42,246 bases of DNA from Diplocarpon mali (taxonomy: Eukaryota > Ascomycota > Leotiomycetes > Helotiales > Drepanopezizaceae): assembly GCA_024741835.1 (NCBI GenBank), contig JAENRP010000362.1:1-42246 (forward strand), given 5' to 3'. The notes below the pieces were generated by a model. It did not search any database and was not told where the DNA came from. It saw only the letters and a list, made by a program, of their open reading frames with translations. Both the position numbers and the translations under genes were made by a program. The stretch's first letter is position 1; every line of letters starts with the position of its first letter. Below, one piece after another: positions 19,081 through 30,855 of this stretch.

Positions 19081-22000
19081 TTCTATTCGAAACGGCAATA
19101 GCTTCCGATTCTAATCGAAATACTAGACTTAAAGACTTCCAACTCTTTCGAAAGAACTGGCAATAATAGTTCGACGATTTAAAGCTTTACTTTAAGAGCA
19201 AAGGCATCGAAATGGCAATTTAAAAGACACTTATTAAATATGCGAGAATAGCCCCTTATACTCCCTCTACTAATTCGTCTACTTCTACTTTAATTGCTAA
19301 TATAACTGCTAAGGATTTGCTAGATATACTAAATAAGCTTAGCTTAAAAGTCTTAGTAGATAATAACTGAGAATCCTAAAGGCAGATTTTAAATATAGAA
19401 AAGGAGAAGGAGTATAAGCTGGCCTTAGCTAAATATAAGCTTAAGATTAATAAAGGTTTAAGTAATAAAGATTAAGATTTTATTTAAGTTTATAATAACG
19501 CAAAGATAAGATAGGATACTTTAAAGGCAAAATACTTTTAAACAACTGCCTTTAATACCTAGCATCTATTATAGTAGATCACTTTGTTTTAATATAGAAA
19601 AGATAAAGATAGCAAGGATATAGATATAAATATAAACTCTACTTAGTTTATATTATATAAAGTAAGGAGGAGAGTAAGAGCTGCAGATCCTAGAATAGCT
19701 ATGACTTTTAAGGAAACTTAGCTTTTTAGTTTCCTACTCAATATTCTCCCTCTTAAGTTTGCTATTATAAAACAATCTCTTTTTATCTAATCCAACCTTA
19801 AGATCTATAAGAAGATCGACCTCTTTCGAACTATTAAGTAAGACTTTAAAGGACGCTTTAAATCGACAAATACTGCATTATAAGGTAATAATAAGCTTAA
19901 GAAGAGGAAGAAGCGTAGGATAAGCCCTTAAGCTTATCGGGGATGCTACTTCTATAATAGTGCTTATAATATCACTAATTATAAAGTTAGAAGGCAACTG
20001 ATCGATATAGTCGCTAGCTTTAATATTAAGAAGCAATTAAAGCAAAAGTTAAGAAGTAAACTACTCTTATCTTACTAAAGGCTGCAACTACTAAGAAAAG
20101 GCAAAGGAAAAGGCTATTTAGCTAAAACTTTAGTAGATACTTTTAATAATAATAGTAGGTTATCTAAACCTAAATCTACTTTTGATAATTCAAATAATAA
20201 TTATAATAAAGATGTTTATATCTTAAAAGCCAATCTTTATAAGATCCTTAAATCTAACTAGTATAGTAATATTAGTTGTATAGTATATATAATTAATAAA
20301 CCCTACCTATTTAAAGGCCCGCTTATTAAAATAAAAAGGCGCTTTATTAAAGTTAGTAATAGAAGGTTATATATAGACTTAATAGGTATAGTAGAGATAA
20401 ATGTCACTAGCGTTTCTTTCCTTTTATAAAATATTCTCTTTATACTTAGCTTAAGTATTAATTTTTTATTTAATTGCAAGATCTATATAGAATTGAATTA
20501 TATAAGAGTTTTTAATAATCAATTTATATAGTTTATAAATAATAACTATAAAGTGATCTTTAAAGCTAAAATCAAAGATAGACTTTATATTATTTTAAAG
20601 GTGATATTATAGAAATTAACTCTTAGGCTAGACCTATAAGTGGATTCCTTTAAGGAAAGTGCACTCTTTGCCCTAATATAATTAAGTAAGAATAAGGAGA
20701 ATAGATAGACTCTTAAGCTAGGATCGCAAATGAAATTTGTAAAAATAACTCTTAAGCTAAGATTATAAGTAGATTATAAAGTGTCTTTAAAGGTAACTCT
20801 TAAGCTAGGATTATAAGTGAATTTAATAGAAATAACTCTTAAGCTAAGACTATAAGTAGATTCTGCAGATTTGCTAATAATAACTCTTAAGCTAAGATCG
20901 CAAGTGAAATTTATAAAAATGACTTTTAAGCTAGGACTATAAGTGAAATTTGTGAATTTTTAAAAACGACTCCTAAGCTAAGACTATAAGTAGATCTTAC
21001 TATTTTTAGGAAATCGACTCTTAAGCTAAGACCGTAAGTAGATCTTGCAGTTTTATTAAAAACGACTCTTAAGCTAGGCTTATAATTGGAGAATGGTAAA
21101 ACCTTAAACTACTATTACTAGTCCTTTCTAGCTGCTAATAATAAAGTATTAATTAATAATAGGCTATTAAAGCTATTAGAAGCCGAAAGCCTATTAAAGT
21201 ATTAGCTAATATATAGAAGATTCGCGCATCTAAGGCTAGAGAAATTAAAGGGCCTATATAAGGTCTTAACCTTAAAATAAAAGATCTAAGTACTAAAGGA
21301 TCGCCTAATATACTAAATTTATAAGCTAATAAAACTTTAAAATCAAATGTAAGCTAAGCTTAATCTATAGAAAGATTCGATACTAGTACTAATATCTATT
21401 AATACTATTAGACTATTTATAACCTTAATTAAAGGAAATAATTGGTTTTCCTAAATAGTAAACAACTCCACTTAGCAAATATAGACTATTTATACTAGGA
21501 TTAAATCTAAGCTTATAGAAAAGCTGGAAACTTAGAAAGTGATAGAGGAACGCTAGACCTAATTAAAGCTAATAGCTATTAGGTCTAATAATATATTGAA
21601 GATTAAAGTAAAGCTTAATAAATAGGTAAAATAAGGAGTTTATTATAAATCAACTATAATATATAAAGGTTCCTATTAAAATAGCATTATTAAGTAAAGC
21701 ATTTAGCAAGTAGAGACTGACTATTGCGCTCTACTATAAGATGCTAACCTACTACTAGAATTCTAGGACCTTGCGATTAAGGCAGACGTATATATATAAA
21801 ATAGAATAAGTAGTAGACTAATAGTCAATAGCATTCGAATATTGCTATATAAGGCATATTTCGAATAGAAACTAAGCCTAGACTATATCTGCGTCTTTAG
21901 AAGCGTCTGCTACTCTTATATTAGCCTAAAGTCCTAGCCCGCAGGTATAAAGAGTAAAAAGCTAATAGACCAAGGTAGAGAGTATATATTTATTAAGTAT

Positions 22001-22281
22001 ATTAAATAAATAATAAAGCAATAGATAGTATATACGCTAGATTTAAGGCAAGTAATCATATCCTTAATAGTTAAGTTTAATAAATCTTAAAATAGGAGGG
22101 ACCTATCCTTAAAGCTCTATATACCTAGAGATTTGTAAGGTATACTACTTAATAGTAATACTATTAAACCGAACTAATAACCCCTTTCTTTTAGCTTAAG
22201 CAAATTAAGCGAACCTGCCGATCGACGACCTGCTAATCGCCCAAAGGCCGAATAGACTATTCCTATCGTCCGCGAACTACT
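19081..22281 (+). pseudogene. Copia-1 C gag-pol relic, part 1 (gag, protease, motif array, integrase)
   Basis: Decayed copia polyprotein. Gag N-terminus RLKDFQLFRKNWQ is followed by a zinc-knuckle block (19944 onward, CYFYNSAYNITNY, CX2CX3HX4C-like with Cys and His turned to Tyr). The protease active site at 20268-20279 reads NISC where DTGC/DSGC is expected. The ten-unit 23-nt array follows (20619-21086). The GAG_pre-integrase block is RRFAHLRLEKLKGLYKV (about 21212-21262), and the integrase C-terminal half follows (about 21640-22140, with NRISSR and a YICVFRSVCY block). A 1-nt deletion near 20958, absent from D, shifts the frame by -1 inside the array. All other stops are RIP-type. Interrupted by the gypsy element. 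Confidence 0.85.
20619..21086 (+). repeat. Ten-unit array of the 23-nt motif inside Copia-1 C pol
   Basis: Ten units of 23 nt begin at 20619 and end at 21086, spaced about 38-92 bp. Each starts ACTCTTAAGC or a transition variant and ends AAGT/GAGT-like. In the polyprotein frame each reads TLKLGLQV or a close form. D carries ten units in the same place (41133-41602), so the array predates the split of the copies. Linkers differ in sequence and length. Confidence 0.88.
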
Positions 22282-22574
22282 TAATATAACAGATTATCAC
22301 TATATATAGGTTATACCCCGGTTCGCACCCGGTTCGGCTATAGCTTAGCGCAATCTTAGGATAGGCTATAAACCGGGTTACCCTTGGTTAGCATCCGGTT
22401 CGGCTCCCCTTAAGCAGGTGACCCTCTTTTCTTTATATATATATACTATGCCTTTCTACTCCTTTAGGGCTCTATAGTTATTAATTCTAAGTTATTACTA
22501 AGATGTTCTATTAGCATTGCTATATAACTCGTATGCGTATCGGTGCTAAGCAGAGGTTATACTCCCAGTTATTA
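22282..22574 (+). repeat. Gypsy 5' LTR (293 bp)
   Basis: It starts TAATATAACAGATTATC and ends CAGTTATTA (3' partner ends CAGTCGTCA). Paired with 28355-28647 at equal length. No confident primer-binding site was assigned in the following TATTATTAATAACTC. Confidence 0.92.
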
Positions 22575-22715
22575 TATTATTAATAACTCTTTCGCTTCGC
22601 TAGAGATAGCGTTTATAATATCTATTTATATCATTCCCAGTAGTCGACCGAAACCTTAATAAGTATAATAATATATTAAAAGACTTATACTAAGCTTTTG
22701 CTATAAGCTTAAAGA
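22575..22715 (+). other. Gypsy leader
   Basis: About 140 bp of non-coding sequence between the 5' LTR and the gag ATG. It contains a short GC-richer stretch near 22600. Nothing else recognised. Confidence 0.5.
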
Positions 22716-23972
22716 ATGGTTCCCCCTATCACTAGGTCTTTAAAGACCCCTCGCTCTCCCCTCCTTTAGGAAGGTGCTAGTATTACCCCTAGTAACTTTC
22801 CTGCTAACTCCTTACCAGCCGATAATAATAGCCCCGAAGTTACTATATCATAAGCCGAATTAGATTCCCTATAGGTCCGACTTACATCTATATTAAAGGA
22901 GCGTAATAGGTATAACTATAAGCTGAATTCTATATACTAATAATTGATCGATTAAGAAAGAGATCTAAATAACCTCTGAAACGCCTTTAAAGGCATCCTT
23001 AAATCAATTAAGAAAATACTAGCACTAGAACGAAACCCCTCTAGTTTACTTATACGCCCTTAGCGCTTTATAGACTTCGACTTACCTCCTTCTATTTCCT
23101 CTATTACATATAATAAGCGATATAATAATTAAAACGATCCTTCTTTTACTTCCCCTAACTGATATACTACTAGTTCACCTTTAGCTTAGCAGCTAAACCT
23201 CCCTTACATTTATAATATACTAAACCTCACTTAGAAACTATCTAATAGCTATAATTACTATACTAAATACTAAGAGGCCTGCGTAATTAATAATTTAAAG
23301 CTTTACTACTCCTACTTTTATAAGGAATAGGCTTAGCTTAATTATATTTTAAATTAGACTAAGGGTATAGCTAAAGACTAGCTAACCCCTTAGGTACTTA
23401 ATAGGAACGCTTATATTACCGCCGAAACCTTAGTAAGTCAACTTGCTAAGTTCTTAGCTAACCTAGCGGAACGCAAAGAAGCTAAGATCGAGTTTACTAC
23501 CCTTTATATAAAGGCCAATAAGTCTTTTTAGGAATTCTACCTTAAGTTCTTAAGACTAGCTATTATAATAGAAATTAATAATAATAACCGACTTTATAAA
23601 GCCCTTTGAGAAAAGATTCCGAAACGCCTTTAAACCCCTCTTATATAGAAGTAGTATAAGACTAAGACGTTAGACAAGTGGGTTACTACCATTTAATAAG
23701 AAGACGCTAGATAGTACGCTAAAAGGATACTATATAATCAGATATAATATAAAAAGAGATCAAGTACTAAAGCTAAAGCTAATTCTAATAAAAATGCCTA
23801 ATAAGGAAATACTAATAAATCAAATCCCTTGCTAAGAAACTTTTCTAAATTGTATCCGAATCGACCCTAGTTCGGCACTCCTACCCCTGGACTCGCTAAG
23901 CCTAGATCTTCCTTATTTCCTTTACGCTAGACTGATACCCTTAGCGCTCCCCTTCTAGCTAATTGAAAAAAT
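22716..23972 (+). pseudogene. Gypsy gag relic
   Basis: The frame starts at an ATG (MVPPITRSLKTPRSPLL) and stays in register for about 418 codons with TAA/TAG and a few TGA stops. The capsid-like core includes NRNAYITAETLVSQLAKFLANLAERKEA, then KIEFTTLYIKANKSF and EFYLKFLRLA, typical of Ty3/gypsy retrotrans_gag. A Pro/Thr-rich linker (FGTPTPGLAKP) follows. An intact CCHC knuckle is not visible: it is either lost or blurred near the frame change. Gag meets pol at a slippery heptamer (23966-23972). Confidence 0.78.
23966..23972 (+). promoter_or_regulatory. Candidate -1 ribosomal frameshift site, gag to pol
   Basis: A AAA AAT in the gag frame fits X XXY YYZ. Gag codons start at positions divisible by three (ATG at 22716). 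Pol codons (protease, RT, integrase, final stop) all lie in the -1 frame, and the shift falls in this interval. The preceding TGA (23964-23966) would have to be a mutated CGA. A CGA-to-TGA change is also likely in RT near 25275 (PPY*PYDYK for PPHRPYDHK). Confidence 0.5.
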
Positions 23973-26900
23973 CAATTTGACAAACGGCCGAAATCCCCCT
24001 CTATTACTCCTAGGTATTATAGCTCTTATATTAATAAGCTTAAGTATAATAATAGCTAAAGATAGAATAGCGATAAAGAGAAGGACCCTAAGGCCGAATA
24101 AGATAATAGTAGCGCTCCCCTTCCCCCTTCGACTCTTAAGGGAAACGCCCTCGCTTAAGTAAAGCCTCTTTCTTAAGCGCACTTCGTAATATATAATACC
24201 TCAATTTAAGAAACCTCCTTAATAGCAATTTAATAATAAAACAGATCCTACTTTTAAAGAACGGTATTTCTTATAAGGTATTAGTATTAATTAATATAGG
24301 CGCTAATAGGTATACTTTAATTAATTCGGCGTTACTCAAATCTTTATCTTCTTTCTTTAAACCCTTAATTCAAATACTCCCTATACCCTTTCCAATTAAA
24401 GGATATAATAGCTCTTAAGATAGTACTATCACTTATTATATATTACTTAATCTTTATATTAACTAGCGAATTCAATCTTTTACTCCTTTTCTTATTACTA
24501 ACCTTAGCAACTATAAAGTGATTTTAGGATAAGCCTAGCTTAAGGAGTATAAAGTTTCTATTAATTATACTTCTCGCAAGCTTACCTAGCCCGATTCCTA
24601 TCCCTTTACTATCTCTTTTGCAAAGAATATTGAAATCACTAATACTAAATAATAAGACTTAGATCGATACTACTAGCGAAATGCAACTTAATATAATATA
24701 GTATTAGAACAATCCCTTTCTAAGTATAAAGCTTAACGCTAGGAAGCCCTCTCTTAGCTCTCTCCTTTTAAATTCCCTCTTATTCCGATTAAATACTCCT
24801 TTACTTCCGATTCCACCCCGACTCCCCCTTAAGTTAAAGGTAATACCTTTTCCAAGAACCACGCTTATAATATATTAATTATAAAGCGAGAGCTTAATGC
24901 GACCAAGCCTAACTCGGCTCCTTTCCCCGTTTCAACCTTAAAACGTACCTATAAGCAGATAGTAAAGTGCAAAATCCCCCTTTCTTCTTTAAATATATAC
25001 GCAATTTCAGCCTATGCTTTTCGTATAATAGCTAGGAATCAGCGAGGCGCAAAGCTCTTTAGCACCTTATTTTATAAAATTGATCGATTGATTTAAGACA
25101 ATTAAGAATATTAGACCTAATAATATAAAACCGATTCCCTCTTAAACTGATTCTATAATAGAGAGGTTTTAATAGCTATTCTAACTGTCTCCTTCGAACC
25201 AATTGAGAAGCCGATTCCAACCGCCTATAAAGAGTACTAATATATATTCTCGAAAGCCGCTTCTAATATACTACCGCCCTATTGACCTTATAATTACAAA
25301 ATCGAGCTTATAGCTAAAGGTGCTTAAAAGGCCCTCCGATACTCCCCCTTATATAAGATATCTATACCTAAGCTAGAAATAGTAAAGGCGTACCTTATTA
25401 ATAACCTTAATAAAGGATTTATCAAGGCCTCCTCTATCTCTTATACTATACTAGTACTATTTATAAAAAAGGCCAATAGCTCCTTATAATTCTATATTAA
25501 CTACTATATACTTAATAACCTTACTTATAAAGATCGATACCCCTTACCCCTAATCGACAAGACCCTAGCTCGATTAGCCGGCGCCTAGATTTTTATAAAA
25601 CTCGATATATAGCAGGCTTTCTACCGGATCCGAATAGACCCTAACTCTAAGGAGCTTACTACCTTTAGAACTTAATATAGCGTATATAAGTGCAAGGTGC
25701 TCCCTTTTAGCCTTACTAACAGCCCTGCTACCTATTAAAAGTATATAAATAATATCCTTTTCGATTACCTTAATGATTTTTATATAGCCTACTTAAACGA
25801 TATCCTTATTTATTCCATTAACCGACTCAATTATAAATCGTATATAAAACAGGTCCTTTAGCAATTGTCAGATATAGGATTATAGGCCGACTTAAAGAAG
25901 TATAAGTTTAATATTATAAAGACTAAGTACCTTAGCTTTATTATTACTACTAAAGGCATTCGGGTTAACTCTGATAAGGTAGTAGTAATAGAGAATTAGA
26001 CCTACCCCTTTACTATAAAGGGTATTCAATCATTCCTTAGTTTTTGCAACTTTTATTATCGTTTTATTTAAGACTATAGTCTTATTACCGCCCCCTTAAT
26101 ACACCTTATTAAGAATAAGGTTCCCTTCCGATTCACCCCCAAATGCGAGCAAAGCTTCTTATAGCTGCAAAAAGCTCTTACGCACGCCCTAATCCTCTAG
26201 TACTATAGGCAAGACCTCCCTTATATGCTAGAAACTAATGCCTCTAATAGTATAATCGCCTTTATATTATTACAGCAATATAGGTCCGAATAGCATCCGG
26301 TTGCCTACTATAGTAAGACTATAGCACTAGCTAAGCTAAACTATACTATATATAATAAGGAGATGCTAGCTATTATTCGATCATTTGGCTATTTTAAAGC
26401 CGAGCTTATAAGAGCACCCTACTAAATTATAGTATATACAGACTATAAAGCACTTAAGTACTTTATAATTATAAAAAACCTCAGTTCTTAATAGGCCTAA
26501 TAGGCCGAGCTTCTCTTTAAATACGACTTTATAATTACCTACCGACCCAGCTCTAAAAACCCTCTTGCCGACGCCCTAACTCGCTGCATTAACAAGTTAG
26601 AGGATTAGAATATAATAAAACGCAATAACCGCCTTACGATATTATTGCGCTAGGATCAGATTAACCCCTAAATCCTCTCTAAATAGCTTTATAAATAGAC
26701 TATAGCTAAGAACCTAGTCTCTATCGAAGAAGTCTCGGCCTTTTCCCTTGCTTTCTATATTATTAACTAAGTACTAGCTGCCAATCGATAATATAGGCCT
26801 TACTAGGTCTATCGCCAAGCAGCCCTTTAAAATAGGTCTAATATAGCCCTAACTAAGGCTAACCCTTAAATAATAGAAGGAGATTTGCTTCTTTACTAAA

Positions 26901-28357
26901 GTAAGCTAATAGTACTAGATATAGATCACCTTTATATACTACTTATATAAGAGGTCTATAATCAAATTGCTACTGCGCACCCTAGTGCGCGCAAAACCTA
27001 CCAGCTCCTTTCCTTATAGTACCACTAGCCGAACCTATACTAATACGTTATATAATACTATAAAAACTGCCATACCTATAGATAAAGTAAAGTTCCTTAA
27101 GATAAGAAACCTAGTCTACTCCAACCCCTCTTAATACCAAGCCGACCTTAGGAGTATATAACTATAGATTATATAAGTTTTAATAAAGACAAATATAGCT
27201 ATAATAACATTCTTATAATTATCGATCAGTTTAGTAAGTAAGCAATATCGATACCCTATTAAAAAACCACTAATTCACATTAGTTAGCCTAACTCTATAT
27301 ATACTATATATATTGCTACTTTAGTCCCCCTTTAACAATTACCTTAGACCAGGGCCCTTAATTCATCTCGAGCTTCTGGAAAGCTTTTACCTCTATTTTA
27401 AGTACGAAACTAACCCTTAGTTCGGCCTACCACCCGGAAACCGACGGCCAAACTAAGAATTACAATTAGTACCTTACCTAATACCTCTATCCCTTTATTA
27501 GCTACTATTAAGACAATTAGAGCAAATTCTTACTTATAATAGACTTCGCTTAGCTAATACTCCTTTATAATTCCCTTAGTGGCTTATCGCCATTTGAAGT
27601 AGTATATAAGTACGCCCCGTATACTAATTAGGACTAGAAGCGTAATAGACCCAATTCAAAGACCCCTTCCTAGAAACTCAATCGATAAAACGCCTTTAAG
27701 TACTTTATAAGATATTATAAAGCTTAAACCCTTGCTAAATCTCATATCCTTAAGGCCTAGGAACGCATACGAAACGCTACTAATACCTCTCGCTGCCCTA
27801 CTACTTTCGAAGTCAGCGATCAAGTATACTTAGATATGCGTCCTTACCTTATAAATAGGCCTTTTAAAAAGCTTAGCTACCCTAAAGCTAGCCCGTTTAA
27901 GATAGTAGAGAAAGTATTTAATTTATACTAACTAAAGCTACCTGACTTTATAAAGGTATATAATATCTTCTACTTAAGTCGCCTCCAAAGGGACCCTAGT
28001 ACCCCTTTAAATAGTCAAGTGAATAAACCCCCTCCTACTATTAATATTATAAGAGAATAAGAATTCGAAGTAAAGAGCCTGCTTACTATATAAAAGCAAG
28101 CTGGTACGCTTATATACTACGCTTTATAGGTTAGCCGCAATATTAATTTAAAATAGTACCTAGCCTTTAATTTTATATATACGCCTTTTAAGCTTTGCGA
28201 ATTTCATTTGAAAAATCCAAACCTCCTAGACCCGCCCGCAAGGCTTCCTAATTAGATATAGGCCTATACTAATAGTATAAATGATTATAATAAAATAGGT
28301 AATGCTAAACCTATAGTTAAACGCTTAAGGATAAGCTTTTTTCAAAAGGGAGGGTAA
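23973..28357 (+). pseudogene. Gypsy pol relic (PR-RT-RNase H-IN-chromo-like)
   Basis: A single frame of about 1,460 codons with no indel, ending in TAA at 28355-28357, which overlaps the 3' LTR start. Protease at 24290 reads INIGANRYTLIN (expected DTGAN). RT runs 25270-25900 with YLNDILIYS at 25790-25816 (expected YLDD). RNase H spans about 26220-26590. The zinc-binding integrase N-terminus is near 26970-27120. The catalytic triad is D (27167), D (27347) and K (27455, ancestral E), spacing D60D35E. The C-terminus (about 28060-28230, EFEVKSLLTI... FNFIYTPFKLCEFHLKNP) is chromodomain-like, which suggests a heterochromatin-targeting chromovirus. Several catalytic residues are lost by transitions, so the product would be inactive. 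Confidence 0.9.
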
Positions 28358-28647
28358 TATAATAGATTATCACTATATATAGGTTATACCTTAGTTTGCA
28401 CCCAGTTTAGCTATAGCTTAGCGCAATCTCGGGATAGGCTATAAACCGGGTTACCCCCGGTTAGCATCCGGTTCGGCTCCCCTTAAGCAAGTGACCCTCT
28501 TTTCTTCATATATATATACTATGCCCTTCTACTCCTTCAAGGCTCTATAGTTATTGATTCTAAGTCATTACTAAGACATTCTATTAGTATTGCTATATGA
28601 CTCGTACGCGTATCGGTGCTAAGCAGAGGTTATACTCCCAGTCGTCA
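28355..28647 (+). repeat. Gypsy 3' LTR (293 bp)
   Basis: Paired with 22282-22574. It is preceded by the polypurine tract AAAAGGGAGGG (28344-28354). Confidence 0.93.
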
Positions 28648-28651
28648 TACT

Positions 28652-30554
28652 TAAAGTATAAAACAACTTTGATATTATTATCCCTTTAGTAAAAGCACCT
28701 ATAGTAAAGGATATTCCTAAAATAGGTATAAGTAACGATAAGCCTCTACTATTAGAAAGCGGTTCTTTAGATAATAAGCCTATAAAACCTATAGCTGAAC
28801 CTACGCTTTTGAAAAGGAGTAGAGACTTAGAATCGGAAGATACCTTAGACAAATGCGAGTTTAAGCATATCTAAGCTATAATAGCGTATAGGATTTATAA
28901 GCTCGAACTTTAATAGAGCTTCAATAAAGATAATGCGTTCCTAGCCGCTAAGAGGATAATAAAAATCTCTCTTTTAAAGATATATAATAAAGCTATTAAC
29001 GATCTAGAGAATAAAGCAATATAGAATAAGGCAATCTAAGAGGAGATAAGCTCTCTTATTACAAATAGTATATAAATAAAGGAACCGACGCTAAAGGATA
29101 TGAACCTAGTATTAATAAAGTAGGTCTTTATAATTAAGATATATGCAAATAGGACCTTAGAATGTTATAAGGTAAGGCTTATAGCTAAGGGCTTCTTCTA
29201 ATAGTATAGAGAAGACTACTTTGATATATTTGCGCCGATAGTTCGTATAGATACCCTTTGTATATTTATAGTAATAGTAGCTGCTAAGGACCTTAAATAT
29301 AGATAGTATAATATTAAAAATGCATTTACTAAAGCGATTATAAAGGAATGGATTTTTCTCTCCTAATCTAACGGTATTCCTATATACGCTAGCCACTCTC
29401 TTTATATACTCTATAGTATTTATAGGCTTAAATAATCAGCCTATGATTAGAACCTCTTATATAGCTCTATTTTAATAGAAATAGGATTCGTTTAAAGCCT
29501 AGCTAACCCTTATCTATTTACCTATACTAAGCGTAGAATTAAGTTGCTACTATATATTAATAATATTGCTATAGCTATAAAAACAATTACTTAATTAGAT
29601 TAGTTCTTTATAATAATTTAGAAACATTTTAATACTAAGGATCTAAGGGGAATTTATAAGATCCTTAGCATTTGCATTATAAGGAACCGCTTTACTTAAG
29701 AACTCTGATTAGATTAAGAGTAATATATTAAAAAGATCCTAGACCGAATAGGACTCTCTACTTATACTCCTAACTTTAAGCTAAAGTATACTCTAATCAA
29801 AGGAAAGTATAATAAGTTAGAGCCTATTAATGAAAATAAGTAAAGAGGAGATCTAAAGAAGTACTAATAGGATATTAAAGCAATTATATATACTATAGTA
29901 TATATAAGACTAAATATCGCCTTTATTATTAAGTAACTTAATCAGAACTTAAAGGATCTAATAATTTAATATAAGAATATAATTAAGCGACTTAAAAGGT
30001 ACCTTTAATTAATAATTATATAAAAGGTAAAATATAAACTAACGAAATATATAAGCGTAAAGCTTAAGGTATATACTGATTCTAATTAGGCAAATATAAA
30101 AGGTTAGAAAAGTATATCTAAAAGCGTAGTAGTACTATATAGTAGACTTATATTATAGAAAAGTAGGAAGTAGAAATCAGTAGCTACTATAAGCACTAAG
30201 GCCGAATATATATTAATATTATTAAATTATAAGTAAGGATTATAGATCGCTTAAGTTTTAAAAGATATAAGTTTCACTAAATATATTAGATAAGATAAGA
30301 ACTATATTAATCTTAAAGTAGATAATATAAGAGAGATTGCACTTATAAAGAATCTATACTTATATAAGCGATCGAAATATATTAATATTACCTACTACTT
30401 TATTTATAACCTTATTATAAAGAATAAGTTATTAATTACTTATATCTTAACTAATTAAATAGTAGCAAATAGATTTATAAAGCTATTAGAAATAGTTGCA
30501 AAGTTTAAAGCATTTAAAGATATACTAGGATTATAGAAGATAGTAGGGGCTTAA
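28652..30554 (+). pseudogene. Copia-1 C pol relic, part 2 (RT and RNase H)
   Basis: It continues the C frame after the gypsy insert, with the reading register conserved across the insertion. RT spans about 29160-29800 with KVRLIAKGFF, YREDYFDIFAPIVRIDT and the catalytic box YINNI at 29553-29567 (expected YVDDI). RNase H spans about 30070-30530 with YTDSNQANIKG and KSVATISTKAEY. It ends at TAA 30552-30554. The antisense frame at 28619-28852 is a shadow. Stops are TAA/TAG. Inactive. Confidence 0.87.
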
Positions 30555-30568
30555 TAGGCTTAAGGACG

Positions 30569-30717
30569 ATTCCTAGGCCTACCTTGCAAATTAAGTCATA
30601 TAGTCTTATAAAGGAAAGTTTTTAAATCGACTCTTAGGCCTAGACCGCAAGTTAAGTTATATAGTCTTATAAAGGAACGCTTTTAGGAAATTTGACTCTT
30701 AGTCCTACCTTATAAAT
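30569..30717 (+). repeat. 23-nt motif x3 in C 3' UTR
   Basis: Units at 30569-30591, 30630-30652 and 30695-30717, directly after the pol stop, with the same spacing as in E. Confidence 0.85.
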
Positions 30718-30855
30718 AAGATTGGTGATTTTAATAGAGGTTACTATTAATTAATTGTTTTTAATTTAAAGAGATACCTAAGAGTTAGATTAGCGCAAAA
30801 GGATAGTTATTATTTTCCTAACTATAAGTTAATTAGAGTAAGGTCTAAGTAAAGG
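30718..30855 (+). other. Copia-1 C 3' UTR remainder and polypurine tract
   Basis: Non-coding. It ends in AAGGTCTAAGTAAAGG next to the 3' LTR, the RIP-altered polypurine tract (D on its minus strand reads AAGGTCTAAGTAGGGG). Confidence 0.6.

Larger units (their letters stand above)
22282..28647 (+). mobile_element. Ty3/gypsy element, complete (6,366 bp)
   Basis: Plus-strand gypsy element with two 293-bp LTRs, gag, a pol of order protease-RT-RNase H-integrase, and a chromodomain-like tail. It is inserted in integrase of copia C with 4-bp duplications TACT (22278-22281, 28648-28651). Domain order and D-X35-E spacing in the integrase place it in Ty3/gypsy. It is the youngest insertion of its nest and the least indel-damaged element. 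Confidence 0.93.

Noticed and set aside
20950..20970. Programmed frameshift in Copia-1 C at the T5A5 run
   Set aside because: D has one more base here and keeps the frame through the array, so C simply carries a 1-nt deletion.
23955..24182. Two overlapping opposite ORFs (75 and 61 codons) with membrane-like segments
   Set aside because: Both are out of frame with gypsy gag and pol, which read continuously through this place. Hydrophobicity is a by-product of base composition.
28619..28852. Minus-strand 77-codon hydrophobic ORF (and 39732-40046, plus)
   Set aside because: Antisense shadows of Copia-1 pol upstream of RT. The sense frame carries the conserved copia reading. The first also begins inside the gypsy LTR.
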